From contig NZ_NKHR01000011.1 of assembly GCF_014467285.1 (NCBI RefSeq), forward strand, positions 1-64,000: a stretch of DNA of 64,000 nucleotides, written 5' to 3'. The stretch is from Xenorhabdus sp014467285. Its GTDB lineage: Bacteria; Pseudomonadota; Gammaproteobacteria; Enterobacterales; Enterobacteriaceae. Below, one piece after another: positions 46,631 through 55,398 of this stretch. The position numbers and the translations under genes are program-made. Every line of letters begins with the position of its first letter. Position 1 is the stretch's first letter. The notes under the pieces are model-generated. The model was not told the DNA's origin. It searched no databases and worked only from the letters and a program-made list of their open reading frames with translations.

Positions 46631-48130
46631 ATGAAAATCAGATTGCTTGTTATTTTTTTTAGCATCATATTCATGACCGCTTCTTTTGCCAAAAGTGAAC
46701 CAAACAACCATCTTGAACCAAACAATCATCTTGAACCAAACAATCATACTGAATTAAAAAAGCAACTTATTGATTATATGGAGGTGGGTAAGATACCAGG
46801 TTTGTCACTGGTCATTATTGATAAGCACAACAAAACCCACCTAATAACTTTAGGCAAACAGAACGAAAAACAAAATGGAGACATTAAGCAGGAAACAGTA
46901 TTTGAATTGGGATCGACGAGTAAAGCTTTTACTGGGTTAATCGCGGCACAACTCATTGAAGAAGGAAAAATAAAACAAGAAACAACCGTTTCTTCTGTCC
47001 TGCCTTCGCTCTCATTTTATTATGATAATCAGCCGATAGAGGTCAGCTTTATTCAATTGCTGAATCATTCATCGGGGATTCCATTTTCAAGTGTTGATTT
47101 TATTTATGGTGGTAACAGCAGCGATTCTCTGGAGAATATGATTAATCGTATTAAACGGATAGATCTTCATAACAATCCCGGAACGCTTTATTCCTATGCA
47201 ACGATTAATTATGATATTGCAGCCAGAATGATGGAAGTGGTAACACAGCAACCCTATTCTGAGCTATTAAAGAAATATGTGTTAACCCCGCTGAAAATGA
47301 ATGATACCTCAGTTGATGCTATGGTTAACCATAAAGCAACAGGCTATCAGATAAGCTATCTTGCCCCCAGACCATACGATGCACCGTTCTTCATTTCTAA
47401 TGTTCCTGCCGGATATATTCAGACTAACGCAGTTGATATGGCGAAGTGGCTACGTTTTCTTCTTAAGGATAACGATTCACCATTAAGCAAATATAAAAAG
47501 CGTATATTTGAGCCCAATACGCAATTATCGACAAATGAGGGTAAAGATGTTCATTATGCGCTAGGATGGTCTATAAATAACGATAAGATATATCATACTG
47601 GAATGAACCCAAATTTCTCCAGTTTTATTGGAATGAATACTAAAGCTAACGTCGCTGTTGCTGTTATGGCGAATGTTAACAGTAATGTCACATTTACTAT
47701 TGGTGAACAAATTTTAAAGCAACTGTCATCGGGAGATGGGACAATAAACCTGACCTCTGCCAATGATGTTGAACTGTTTGATACATTTGATAGAGTATTT
47801 TTAGCATCAGGTGTTTTACTTTTCCTGTTTTTGCTAATAATAATATTCAGCATTTATCGTAATAATATAACTAAAAAGAGCAGGCACTTGTCTGGGGCAA
47901 AGAAAGTCATCGTGATAATCTCAATCTTAGCCTGTTTGAGTTTGACGCTGTTAAGTTTCGTTTTTCCCGCCGTTTTATTAAATATGTCTTGGAATTCATT
48001 GATTATCTGGATGCCAATGAGTTTTATACTAATGTCAATATTGTTAATTTTGACTTTAATCATGAGCCTGATTCATTTACTCATCATATTTTTTCGCCAT
48101 ATATCCTATGCTAAAAACCAAAATAAATAG
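46631..48130 (+). CDS. xcnG: Periplasmic D-Asn prodrug peptidase, membrane anchored (ClbP/XcnG type)
   Basis: 499 aa. Signal peptide (LLVIFFSIIFMTASFA), a linker with three EPNNHL repeats, then a serine beta-lactamase-type peptidase domain (residues about 43-370): SxxK at Ser95-Lys98 (ELGSTSKAF), general-base Tyr about 189 (YSYATINYD) and GLAY-type C-terminal strands (YHTGMNPNFSSF). Three membrane helices follow (about 392-412, 430-454, 458-488). Ser95/Lys98 match the positions reported for ClbP of colibactin, and the length is almost the same. These enzymes cut the N-acyl-D-Asn cap in the periplasm, activating the antibiotic only as it leaves the cell, so this gene is also self-resistance. 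It is separated from xcnF by 174 bp including a palindrome. Confidence 0.95.
   Translation: MKIRLLVIFFSIIFMTASFAKSEPNNHLEPNNHLEPNNHTELKKQLIDYMEVGKIPGLSLVIIDKHNKTHLITLGKQNEKQNGDIKQETVFELGSTSKAFTGLIAAQLIEEGKIKQETTVSSVLPSLSFYYDNQPIEVSFIQLLNHSSGIPFSSVDFIYGGNSSDSLENMINRIKRIDLHNNPGTLYSYATINYDIAARMMEVVTQQPYSELLKKYVLTPLKMNDTSVDAMVNHKATGYQISYLAPRPYDAPFFISNVPAGYIQTNAVDMAKWLRFLLKDNDSPLSKYKKRIFEPNTQLSTNEGKDVHYALGWSINNDKIYHTGMNPNFSSFIGMNTKANVAVAVMANVNSNVTFTIGEQILKQLSSGDGTINLTSANDVELFDTFDRVFLASGVLLFLFLLIIIFSIYRNNITKKSRHLSGAKKVIVIISILACLSLTLLSFVFPAVLLNMSWNSLIIWMPMSFILMSILLILTLIMSLIHLLIIFFRHISYAKNQNK
46697..46750 (+). repeat. Three 18-bp tandem repeats in the xcnG linker
   Basis: GAACCAAACAACCATCTT and two near-identical copies encode EPNNHL-EPNNHL-EPNNHT at residues 23-40, between the signal peptide and the peptidase domain. 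Unit number is likely to vary between strains. Confidence 0.9.
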
Positions 48131-48303
48131 GAGCATGTTAATGACTAATTTGTAATGGGTTTGTTTGCGTTCCTTAGCGGGTGAATTATACCGTGATATA
48201 CGTATTTTGACAGATTATTTCAATAATGCCTTTGTCTCCAATAAAACATAGAGCCGGAGATCAGGTTGTTTAAATTATCTATATAAAATTAGGTTGTTAA
48301 TAT

Positions 48304-51300
48304 ATGACGAATTCCTTTGATATAGCTATCGTTGGTATGGCTTGTAATTTTCCTGATGCAACTACACCACAAATGTTTTGGCAGAATCTTATTTCAGGAA
48401 AAGAAAGTATAAAAAAATTTACTGATGAAGAGTTGATAAAGAACGGGTACAGCAAAGAAGAGATCAATGATCCTAATTTTGTCCCCGCTAAAGCGATACT
48501 CAATGATTACAAGTCCTTTGATAACAATGTATTTGGTTATCTCAAAGACGAAGTTGATAAAATGGATCCGCAATGCCGGTTATTACACGAATGCTGCTGG
48601 CATGCCCTGGAAGATGCTGCGTATATTCCCGGCGATAATAAAGACAGAATAGGTTTATTTGCGGGTGCTTCGATCAATTTGCCGTGGATTTCTAATCAGC
48701 TAAAACAGAAGCTGACTCCGGCTGAAATCTTTGATGCGGTGAATTGGAGCCTGCCGGAATCTATCATTACCCGGATAGCTTATCGATTAGGTTTAAATGG
48801 GCCGGTGATGTCTGTGCATACCGCCTGCTCAACTTCTTTGGTTGCCATTCATACCGCCTGCCAGTCAATATTAAGTGGAGATTGTGATCTGGCATTGGCT
48901 GGTGGGGTTTCCATTTCATTACCCCAGGAATCAGGCTATACATACCAGCGGGGAATGATCCGCTCGGCTGATGGGCACTGTCGTCCATTTGATGCGCATT
49001 CGAATGGTACTGTGGGTGGCAATGGAGTGGGAATTCTGCTTCTGAAACTTCTTGATCGTGCTTTAGAAGATAATGATCAAATCCATGCGATTATAAAAGG
49101 GTCATCAGTTAATAATGACGGGCAACGTAAAGTGGGGTTCACGGCACCAAGTATAGAAGGGCAAGCAGAGGTTATTGCCAGTGCGCATATGTTGGCTGGT
49201 GTGGAACCCGAAGATATCAGTTACATAGAATGTCATGGAACAGCTACTGAAATTGGTGATCCCATTGAAGTGACCGCATTGGCACGTGTATTCCAAAATT
49301 CCCATCATGTTTGTTGGTTGGGTGCGGTAAAAAGTAATATTGGTCATTTAGATGAAGCCGCCGGTGTTGCAGGCGTCATCAAAACTATTATGTCATTGAA
49401 GAATAAACAATTAGCCCCCACACTGCATTACAATAAGCCGAATGATAAGCTGCATATAGATGAAACACCGTTTAAAGTTGTAGCCAGCCCTATGGATTGG
49501 ACAGTACCGATGGGGAAAAAAAGAATAGCAGGTGTCAGTTCTTTTGGTATTGGGGGAACGAATGCGCATATCGTGATTGCGGAAGCTGATCAGCAAGAAG
49601 AAGTACAAGATGACGGACAGCCGAATGTATTTTTAATTTCAGCAGAAACGCCCGCAGCGCTACAAAATAATCAACAGAATTTGCTGAATACACTTAAAGG
49701 CGCTAAATCGTACCGCTTGAATGATATTGCGTATGTTTTGCAGGAAGGAAGGAAACACTACCGTTATCGTAAAGCGTTTATTGGGGCGACATATCAGGAG
49801 TTATGTTCAGCTCTGGAAAGAGAGACAACGAACCCCGTAAAAGCAAAAGATTCAGAACAGAATATTGTGTTTATGTTTCCCGGGCAGGGAGCACAATATT
49901 CAAATATGGCACTGTCACTTTATGAAAACCACTTATTATTCCGTTCAATAGTTGACTCATGTCTGCTTTTGGCTTCTGAGTATCTTGGTGAGTCTCTGCG
50001 AGACAAATGGTTTAATTATGGCGATGGTGATTTTCTTAGCAAAACACAATATGCACAGCCGGCCATTTTTATTATCGAATATGCGCTTGCCAAGTGTTTA
50101 ATTGATATAGACATCAAACCCTCAATGCTCATCGGTTATAGTTTTGGGGAGCTGGTTGCTGCAACTATTGCTGACGTTTTTACATTAGAAGACGCATTAA
50201 AGTTTGTTATAAAACGCGGGCAACTCATGCAAAGTTTGCCTACTGGCGCTATGCTGAGTATCCCACTGCCTGCATCAGAGGTATTGCCGCTTTGTCCTGA
50301 TCACATTGTGATTGCAATAGATAATAAAGATTCTTGCGTCGTTTCATCTGATGAACAATCCATCGAAGAGTTTTCCCAGATATTAAAGAAAAAACGTATT
50401 CTGACGACCCCCATCAAATCTAAACATGCAGCACATTCCCCCGCAATGACGAAAATAAAGGAGGAATTACTGCAAATACTTTCTGGCTTTACGTTAAGTA
50501 CGCCGAAAACAGCAATCATGTCCTCTGTGACGGGTAAAATACTTTCTGCCGGAGAAGTCACATCAATTCACTATTGGGCTGAACAAGCGGAAAGAACCGT
50601 GTGTTTTGTTCAGGGAATGGAAAATATCCTTAATACCAGTAATCATTATGTGTTGATTGAAGTGGGAGTGGGAAGAGATCTCGTTAATTTAATTCGCCGG
50701 TATATGACACCAGAATCTGCGCAATCAATCATACAATTGCTCCCGGAAGATAATAAAGCTGACAGTCATCCTTACTTATTTTGGGCTGGATTAGGGAAGA
50801 TATGGCAACAAGGCGTTAAAATTCAATGGGACAAAATACGCACATCACCGGATTGCAAACGTATTTCATTGCCCGGTTATGCTTTTGACCGAAGTACTTA
50901 CTGGCCTGAAAATGCGAATTTCTTACATCTGTTTTCTGGCAATGAAAGTATAGAAACGAGTCAGGCGCCTGTTATCAAGAATGAAAATATATCAGATTGG
51001 TTTTATCAATCTGTCTGGCAACAGGATATTTTAAGAAACCTGAAGCAAGAGAAAAACGTTAAGACAGCGCTTTTATTCAAGTTAGGGGATAATTCTGAGC
51101 AAAGTACCCTTTACAAACAAGCATTAATCAATCATTACCACAAAGTTATTCAAGTTAGGCTTGGTCAGCAATGTAAATTGGAAATTGGCGCTCCAAGTAC
51201 CATTCGTGGTCTCAACAGTGAAGATCATGCAAATTTCTTCAAATTGATTAACAATAACCAGATTTCAATTGAAGACATTATTATTGATTGTACCGATGTA

Positions 51301-54078
51301 AACCTGACGGTTAATGAACAATTGGCTTCGGTACTTTATTTACTCAAATCACATCGCGCATTTTGCAATATAAATCATTTAAAGGATATTACCTTACTTA
51401 TCCAGAATGCCCGTGAAGTTTGTAATGAACCTGATATTGATCCGAATGCGGCTGCGATGCTGGTTATCAGCACGATTATCCGACAAGAATTCCATGAAGT
51501 ATCTTGCCGGGCTATCGATGTTGGTTATGTTAATGACTGCTCTGCTGAGATGCTAATACGCGAAATTGAAGAAGGCGGAAATAAAACGGTTATCTACAGA
51601 AATAACCGGAGATGGACTGAAACTTTCTTACCGTCTATCCCCTTTGTGGAGGATGACATTTCCCGTTTGAAAAAAGAGGGGGTGTATTTACTCATCGGTG
51701 GGCGTGGTTTTATTGGTCACACATTCTCCCAATACCTTGCTACAGAATATAACGCTAATTTGGTTATTTCTTCACGCGCCAAATATGAACATGACCAGAA
51801 GTGGCAATCCGTTGCCGATGCTGCAAAAAACCTAGAGTTTGTTCAAGTTGATGCGAGTGATCATGACGCCATGAAAAAACTTATCCATGATTTGGTTGCC
51901 AAATATGGCCGTATTGATGGGGTATTCTACTTGGCGGGGTTAAGCGATGACATGTCGTTTAGATCAATAAGCGAAACGGATATAGGGTATATTGATAGCC
52001 ATCTCGTTCCTAAGCAAAAAGGGATAACGGTATTAGAACAAGTTTTGGAACCGGTTGATTATGACTTTTGCCTGATCGTTTCTTCTTTGGCGCCTATTCT
52101 CGGCGGTGTCGGATTTTTTGCATATGCGGCCGCCAGTGCCTATTTAGATGCGTTTGTATTACGCCATAACCGAAGAAACAGAAAAACATGGGCGTTAATC
52201 AACTGGGATGGATGGGAATTAGCAGAGAAAGAAAAAATTAACGCGGGAGTGGGCAGTAGCCTGTCACACTTGCTTGTGACGAGAAGTGAGGGAATTTCTT
52301 TATTAGAAAAAGTACTCAGGTATCGGGAAGAACAAGCCCTTGTGATCTCAACGGCGGATATCAATGCACGTATTGCCCAATGGTCGTCTCCTGCTATCCA
52401 CGATAATGAGACAGCCATTCAACATGGGAATTATGCAGCAAGACCTGATTTAGATTCTGAATATATTTTACCAAAGAGTGATATTGAGAAAAAACTAGTC
52501 TCAGTTTGGCAAGATTTTCTGGGAATTGAACCGATTGGCTTAAAAGATGATTTCTTTGAACTGGGCGGTAATTCACTTAAAGCGATAACTTTATTATCAA
52601 GGATTCACAAAAATTGCAAAATAGATGTCTCATTAACACATTTCTTTAAGAATCCGACGATCGAAGACATTGTTATTTTATCTGCTTCACAGGCAGAATC
52701 AGAGTATCAAATGATATTGCCAGCAGAAGTTCAAGAAACCTACCCGCTATCACCCGGACAGCGGCGGCTTTATCTGCAACAGATTATGGATAAAAATTCA
52801 GTTGCTTATAACGAAACAGCCGCATTTAACATTGTTGGCAAATTAGACAGGGACAAGTTTAACAAAACACTTCAATTATTATTTAAACGACAGGATTCAC
52901 TGAGAGCATCATTTATTCTTTGTGAAGGCGAACCAAGACAAAAATATCATGATGACATTGAAATAAATATAGAATATTTAAAGCTTGACTCATCCAATAT
53001 GAGTGATGATGAAGTGAAAATTAAGGTTAACAGCCTTATTAAGCCATTTAAATTAGACGAGCCACCTTTAATAAGAGTGACCCTGATTGAAGTTCGGGAA
53101 GGGCACTACATATTCTTCTTGGATTTACACCATATTATTTCGGATGGGCTTTCTCAAGATATTTTTGTAAGAGACTTTTTGGATCTTTACCAGGATAAGG
53201 AGCTGAAACCATTAGAAATACAATATAAAGACTATACGGTTTGGCAACAAAGAATGGTAAATGATAGTGGTATGTTGGAACAGAAGGCGTTTTGGTTATC
53301 AACGTTAAAAAATGTACCGGAGCTTAAATTACCAATAGATTATGCCCGAACAAACGAGGTGGGTAATATAGGTGGCCGGATAGGTTTTGTGATTGATAAG
53401 GCATTGAGTGATCAATTTGATGCGTTGGCAGAACGCGAAAATATCACAAAATTTATGCTTTTCATTTCGTCTTATGCGCTTTTGATGAAAGAGATATCCG
53501 GACAAGATGAATTTGCAGTAGGTACACCAATATTGGGACGACCGCAAAGTGAACTGCAAGATATCATTGGTATGTTCGTAAACTTGTTGCCGATTGTCTT
53601 TGAGTGTAGCGGTGAATTACCCTTTAAGCACTTTGTCAAAAAGGTCGCTGAAAGAACGATAGCCTCATTTGAGAATGCTGATTTTCAGTTTGAAAATATG
53701 GTGAAGGAGCTTAATATTAAGCCAAGATTAAATAGAACACCGATTTTTGATACTGTATTTTCCTATATGAATATTGGAATGGCCGATTTTGTATTACCTG
53801 AAGTTAAATTCTCTCGTTATGATCTCCATCAGGAGAATACCCGATTTGATATTACCTTTTTTGTTAAGGAAAATTACTCAGGTTATGAATTCAATATTGA
53901 ATACAAAAAGGATCTCTTTAAAGAGAAAACAATGGAGTATTTCAAATATCGATATATTACATTGTTAAATAATATTGTCGCTTATCCTGATAAAGACATT
54001 CAATTTATATTGAATGCAAGCAATGAAAGTCATCACGATGAAGTGACGGAGAGTGATTTGCTGGACTTTAATTTTTAG
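48304..54078 (+). CDS. xcnH: PKS-NRPS hybrid KS-AT-KR-ACP-C, predicted hydroxymalonyl module
   Basis: 1924 aa. KS about 5-430 (Cys175, intact His motifs), AT about 525-840, KR about 1120-1310 (IGGRGFIG; Tyr in AYAAASAYLDA), ACP (GGNSLKAI, Ser1424), C domain about 1479-1910 (HHIISDG, 1609-1615). The AT has GYSFG (Ser613) instead of GHSxG and KHAAHS (707-712) instead of HAFH, unlike the three malonyl-type ATs in the cluster, so it is the best candidate to accept hydroxymalonyl from XcnD. With KR it would build the dihydroxy acid from the basic residue. The terminal C domain would then form the amide with the amino acid on XcnK. It starts 173 bp after xcnG; a weak AGGTTGTTAAT leader precedes the ATG. 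Confidence 0.93.
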   Translation: MTNSFDIAIVGMACNFPDATTPQMFWQNLISGKESIKKFTDEELIKNGYSKEEINDPNFVPAKAILNDYKSFDNNVFGYLKDEVDKMDPQCRLLHECCWHALEDAAYIPGDNKDRIGLFAGASINLPWISNQLKQKLTPAEIFDAVNWSLPESIITRIAYRLGLNGPVMSVHTACSTSLVAIHTACQSILSGDCDLALAGGVSISLPQESGYTYQRGMIRSADGHCRPFDAHSNGTVGGNGVGILLLKLLDRALEDNDQIHAIIKGSSVNNDGQRKVGFTAPSIEGQAEVIASAHMLAGVEPEDISYIECHGTATEIGDPIEVTALARVFQNSHHVCWLGAVKSNIGHLDEAAGVAGVIKTIMSLKNKQLAPTLHYNKPNDKLHIDETPFKVVASPMDWTVPMGKKRIAGVSSFGIGGTNAHIVIAEADQQEEVQDDGQPNVFLISAETPAALQNNQQNLLNTLKGAKSYRLNDIAYVLQEGRKHYRYRKAFIGATYQELCSALERETTNPVKAKDSEQNIVFMFPGQGAQYSNMALSLYENHLLFRSIVDSCLLLASEYLGESLRDKWFNYGDGDFLSKTQYAQPAIFIIEYALAKCLIDIDIKPSMLIGYSFGELVAATIADVFTLEDALKFVIKRGQLMQSLPTGAMLSIPLPASEVLPLCPDHIVIAIDNKDSCVVSSDEQSIEEFSQILKKKRILTTPIKSKHAAHSPAMTKIKEELLQILSGFTLSTPKTAIMSSVTGKILSAGEVTSIHYWAEQAERTVCFVQGMENILNTSNHYVLIEVGVGRDLVNLIRRYMTPESAQSIIQLLPEDNKADSHPYLFWAGLGKIWQQGVKIQWDKIRTSPDCKRISLPGYAFDRSTYWPENANFLHLFSGNESIETSQAPVIKNENISDWFYQSVWQQDILRNLKQEKNVKTALLFKLGDNSEQSTLYKQALINHYHKVIQVRLGQQCKLEIGAPSTIRGLNSEDHANFFKLINNNQISIEDIIIDCTDVNLTVNEQLASVLYLLKSHRAFCNINHLKDITLLIQNAREVCNEPDIDPNAAAMLVISTIIRQEFHEVSCRAIDVGYVNDCSAEMLIREIEEGGNKTVIYRNNRRWTETFLPSIPFVEDDISRLKKEGVYLLIGGRGFIGHTFSQYLATEYNANLVISSRAKYEHDQKWQSVADAAKNLEFVQVDASDHDAMKKLIHDLVAKYGRIDGVFYLAGLSDDMSFRSISETDIGYIDSHLVPKQKGITVLEQVLEPVDYDFCLIVSSLAPILGGVGFFAYAAASAYLDAFVLRHNRRNRKTWALINWDGWELAEKEKINAGVGSSLSHLLVTRSEGISLLEKVLRYREEQALVISTADINARIAQWSSPAIHDNETAIQHGNYAARPDLDSEYILPKSDIEKKLVSVWQDFLGIEPIGLKDDFFELGGNSLKAITLLSRIHKNCKIDVSLTHFFKNPTIEDIVILSASQAESEYQMILPAEVQETYPLSPGQRRLYLQQIMDKNSVAYNETAAFNIVGKLDRDKFNKTLQLLFKRQDSLRASFILCEGEPRQKYHDDIEINIEYLKLDSSNMSDDEVKIKVNSLIKPFKLDEPPLIRVTLIEVREGHYIFFLDLHHIISDGLSQDIFVRDFLDLYQDKELKPLEIQYKDYTVWQQRMVNDSGMLEQKAFWLSTLKNVPELKLPIDYARTNEVGNIGGRIGFVIDKALSDQFDALAERENITKFMLFISSYALLMKEISGQDEFAVGTPILGRPQSELQDIIGMFVNLLPIVFECSGELPFKHFVKKVAERTIASFENADFQFENMVKELNIKPRLNRTPIFDTVFSYMNIGMADFVLPEVKFSRYDLHQENTRFDITFFVKENYSGYEFNIEYKKDLFKEKTMEYFKYRYITLLNNIVAYPDKDIQFILNASNESHHDEVTESDLLDFNF

Positions 54079-54216
54079 CTTGAAGAATGAAGGGGATAAT
54101 TCCCTGTTAAATTGTATATTACACGTGGCTGCCCTTAAGACTTCCCATTTTTTGAAAGAGAAAAATCCGGGTATTAGAAGGGCAGTTTAATTCATTAGCT
54201 TATTTATAGAGTGAGT

Positions 54217-54948
54217 ATGTTAGATAAAATTCATTTAAATACGCCAATAAATGCGAAATTGAGATTATACCTTTTGCATCATGCGGGGGGATCTCACATG
54301 TTTTACAGGGCATGGCAACGGGAATTACCTGATTGGATAGAGTTTATTGCGATAGAACTTCCTGGCCGTGGGTTGAGCTTTGGCAAAGCATGCCTGGAAT
54401 CTATAGAAGATATTTTAGAGGCGTTATTACCTGTGATTAAGACCGATAAACCATTTGCGTTTTTCGGGCATAGTATGGGGGCATTAATTACTTATGAATT
54501 GACTTTAAAATTGCAAGCGCGCTGTATATACCCATTATGGATTGGCCTGTCTGCATTTAAACCGCCTCATATAAAAAGAGCAGAGTTAGTCCATCGCGCC
54601 TTAATGACGGAAAATCAGTTTTTAGATTATTTAAAAACATTAGGGGATATCAGTGGCTTAACGGAAGATAAACATGCGATGAAAATCATGCTTGAAATAA
54701 TCAGGAAAGATTTTAAAGCAATTGATGATTTTAACATGAGTGAATCAAAGATTGATAATAAAACCGCAGTGGGTTTGTTTTATGGCAAAGAAGATTCAGA
54801 GGTGACATATGAAATGATGAAAGGTTGGCCGGACTATATTTCAGGCCGATGTACAACCTATGGGTTCCGGGGCGGGCACTTTTATTTACAAGAAGTTAAA
54901 AGTGAAGTCATCAATAAAATAGCACTTGAAATAAATGAAATTATATAG
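54217..54948 (+). CDS. xcnI: Type II thioesterase
   Basis: 243 aa from the ATG at 54217, preferred over a GTG at 54211 because GAGTGAG stands at the right distance before it. Alpha/beta hydrolase of the GrsT/RifR type: LYLLHHAGGSHMFYRAW, ELPGRG, FAFFGHSMGALITYEL (nucleophile Ser86) and GFRGGHFYLQ with the catalytic His. Such enzymes remove wrong acyl groups from carrier proteins of NRPS/PKS lines. There is no type I thioesterase domain in any PKS or NRPS here, so a part in final release cannot be ruled out. 8 bp before xcnJ. Confidence 0.94.
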   Translation: MLDKIHLNTPINAKLRLYLLHHAGGSHMFYRAWQRELPDWIEFIAIELPGRGLSFGKACLESIEDILEALLPVIKTDKPFAFFGHSMGALITYELTLKLQARCIYPLWIGLSAFKPPHIKRAELVHRALMTENQFLDYLKTLGDISGLTEDKHAMKIMLEIIRKDFKAIDDFNMSESKIDNKTAVGLFYGKEDSEVTYEMMKGWPDYISGRCTTYGFRGGHFYLQEVKSEVINKIALEINEII

Positions 54949-54956
54949 GAAATAAA

Positions 54957-55280
54957 ATGAAATATGTCATTATTTGGACATTGATTTTTCATCAGAAATG
55001 GAATGCACTTACGCGGAATGAACGGAAAAAATTGCAAAATGAATATTTGCCAGAGATATTAAAAAAATACAGTTCATCAATTAGCCTGAGAACGATAGAT
55101 ACTGAGGGTTTTACCGCAGAGTTTCAGGATTTTGTTATTATAGAAACAGAAAGTTTAAGTGACTATTATTGTCTGTTGCAGGATATGAGAAATACACAAG
55201 TCTTCTCTGAAGGATATTTGAGTATCTCTAAAGTTTTCATGGGCATTGAAAATGCTCATGAGGTTTATAACGATGATTGA
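54957..55280 (+). CDS. xcnJ: Small protein of unknown role (darcynin-like?)
   Basis: 107 aa, ATG after GAAATAAA, 8 bp from xcnI. The start KYVIIWTLIFHQKWNALTRNERKK followed by FQDFVIIETESLSDYYCLLQ looks like a small ferredoxin-like (dimeric alpha-beta barrel) fold. The pattern of a hydrophobic strand followed by W-x-x-L-x-x-x-x-R reminds me of the darcynin family, not confirmed. Its place between thioesterase and NRPS agrees with the small XcnJ of the known cluster. Possible roles are a cyclase/aromatase-type helper in isocoumarin formation or a regulator; neither is shown. Confidence 0.75.
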   Translation: MKYVIIWTLIFHQKWNALTRNERKKLQNEYLPEILKKYSSSISLRTIDTEGFTAEFQDFVIIETESLSDYYCLLQDMRNTQVFSEGYLSISKVFMGIENAHEVYNDD

Positions 55281-55398
55281 TTTTGGCTAACTTGATGGGT
55301 TTTAAATACATTCTTTGAAAAACGCCAATGGGAACGTTAATTAGGCCAGCTAATTTATGAGATCAATTGAGTCAACACTCAAATGATGGGATATCTAT

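Noticed and set aside
48304..54078. Reading the cluster as zwittermicin or colibactin type
   Set aside because: Hydroxymalonyl genes and the D-Asn cap are shared, but aminomalonyl genes, colibactin-specific genes and their gene order are missing, while order and content match xcnA-N.
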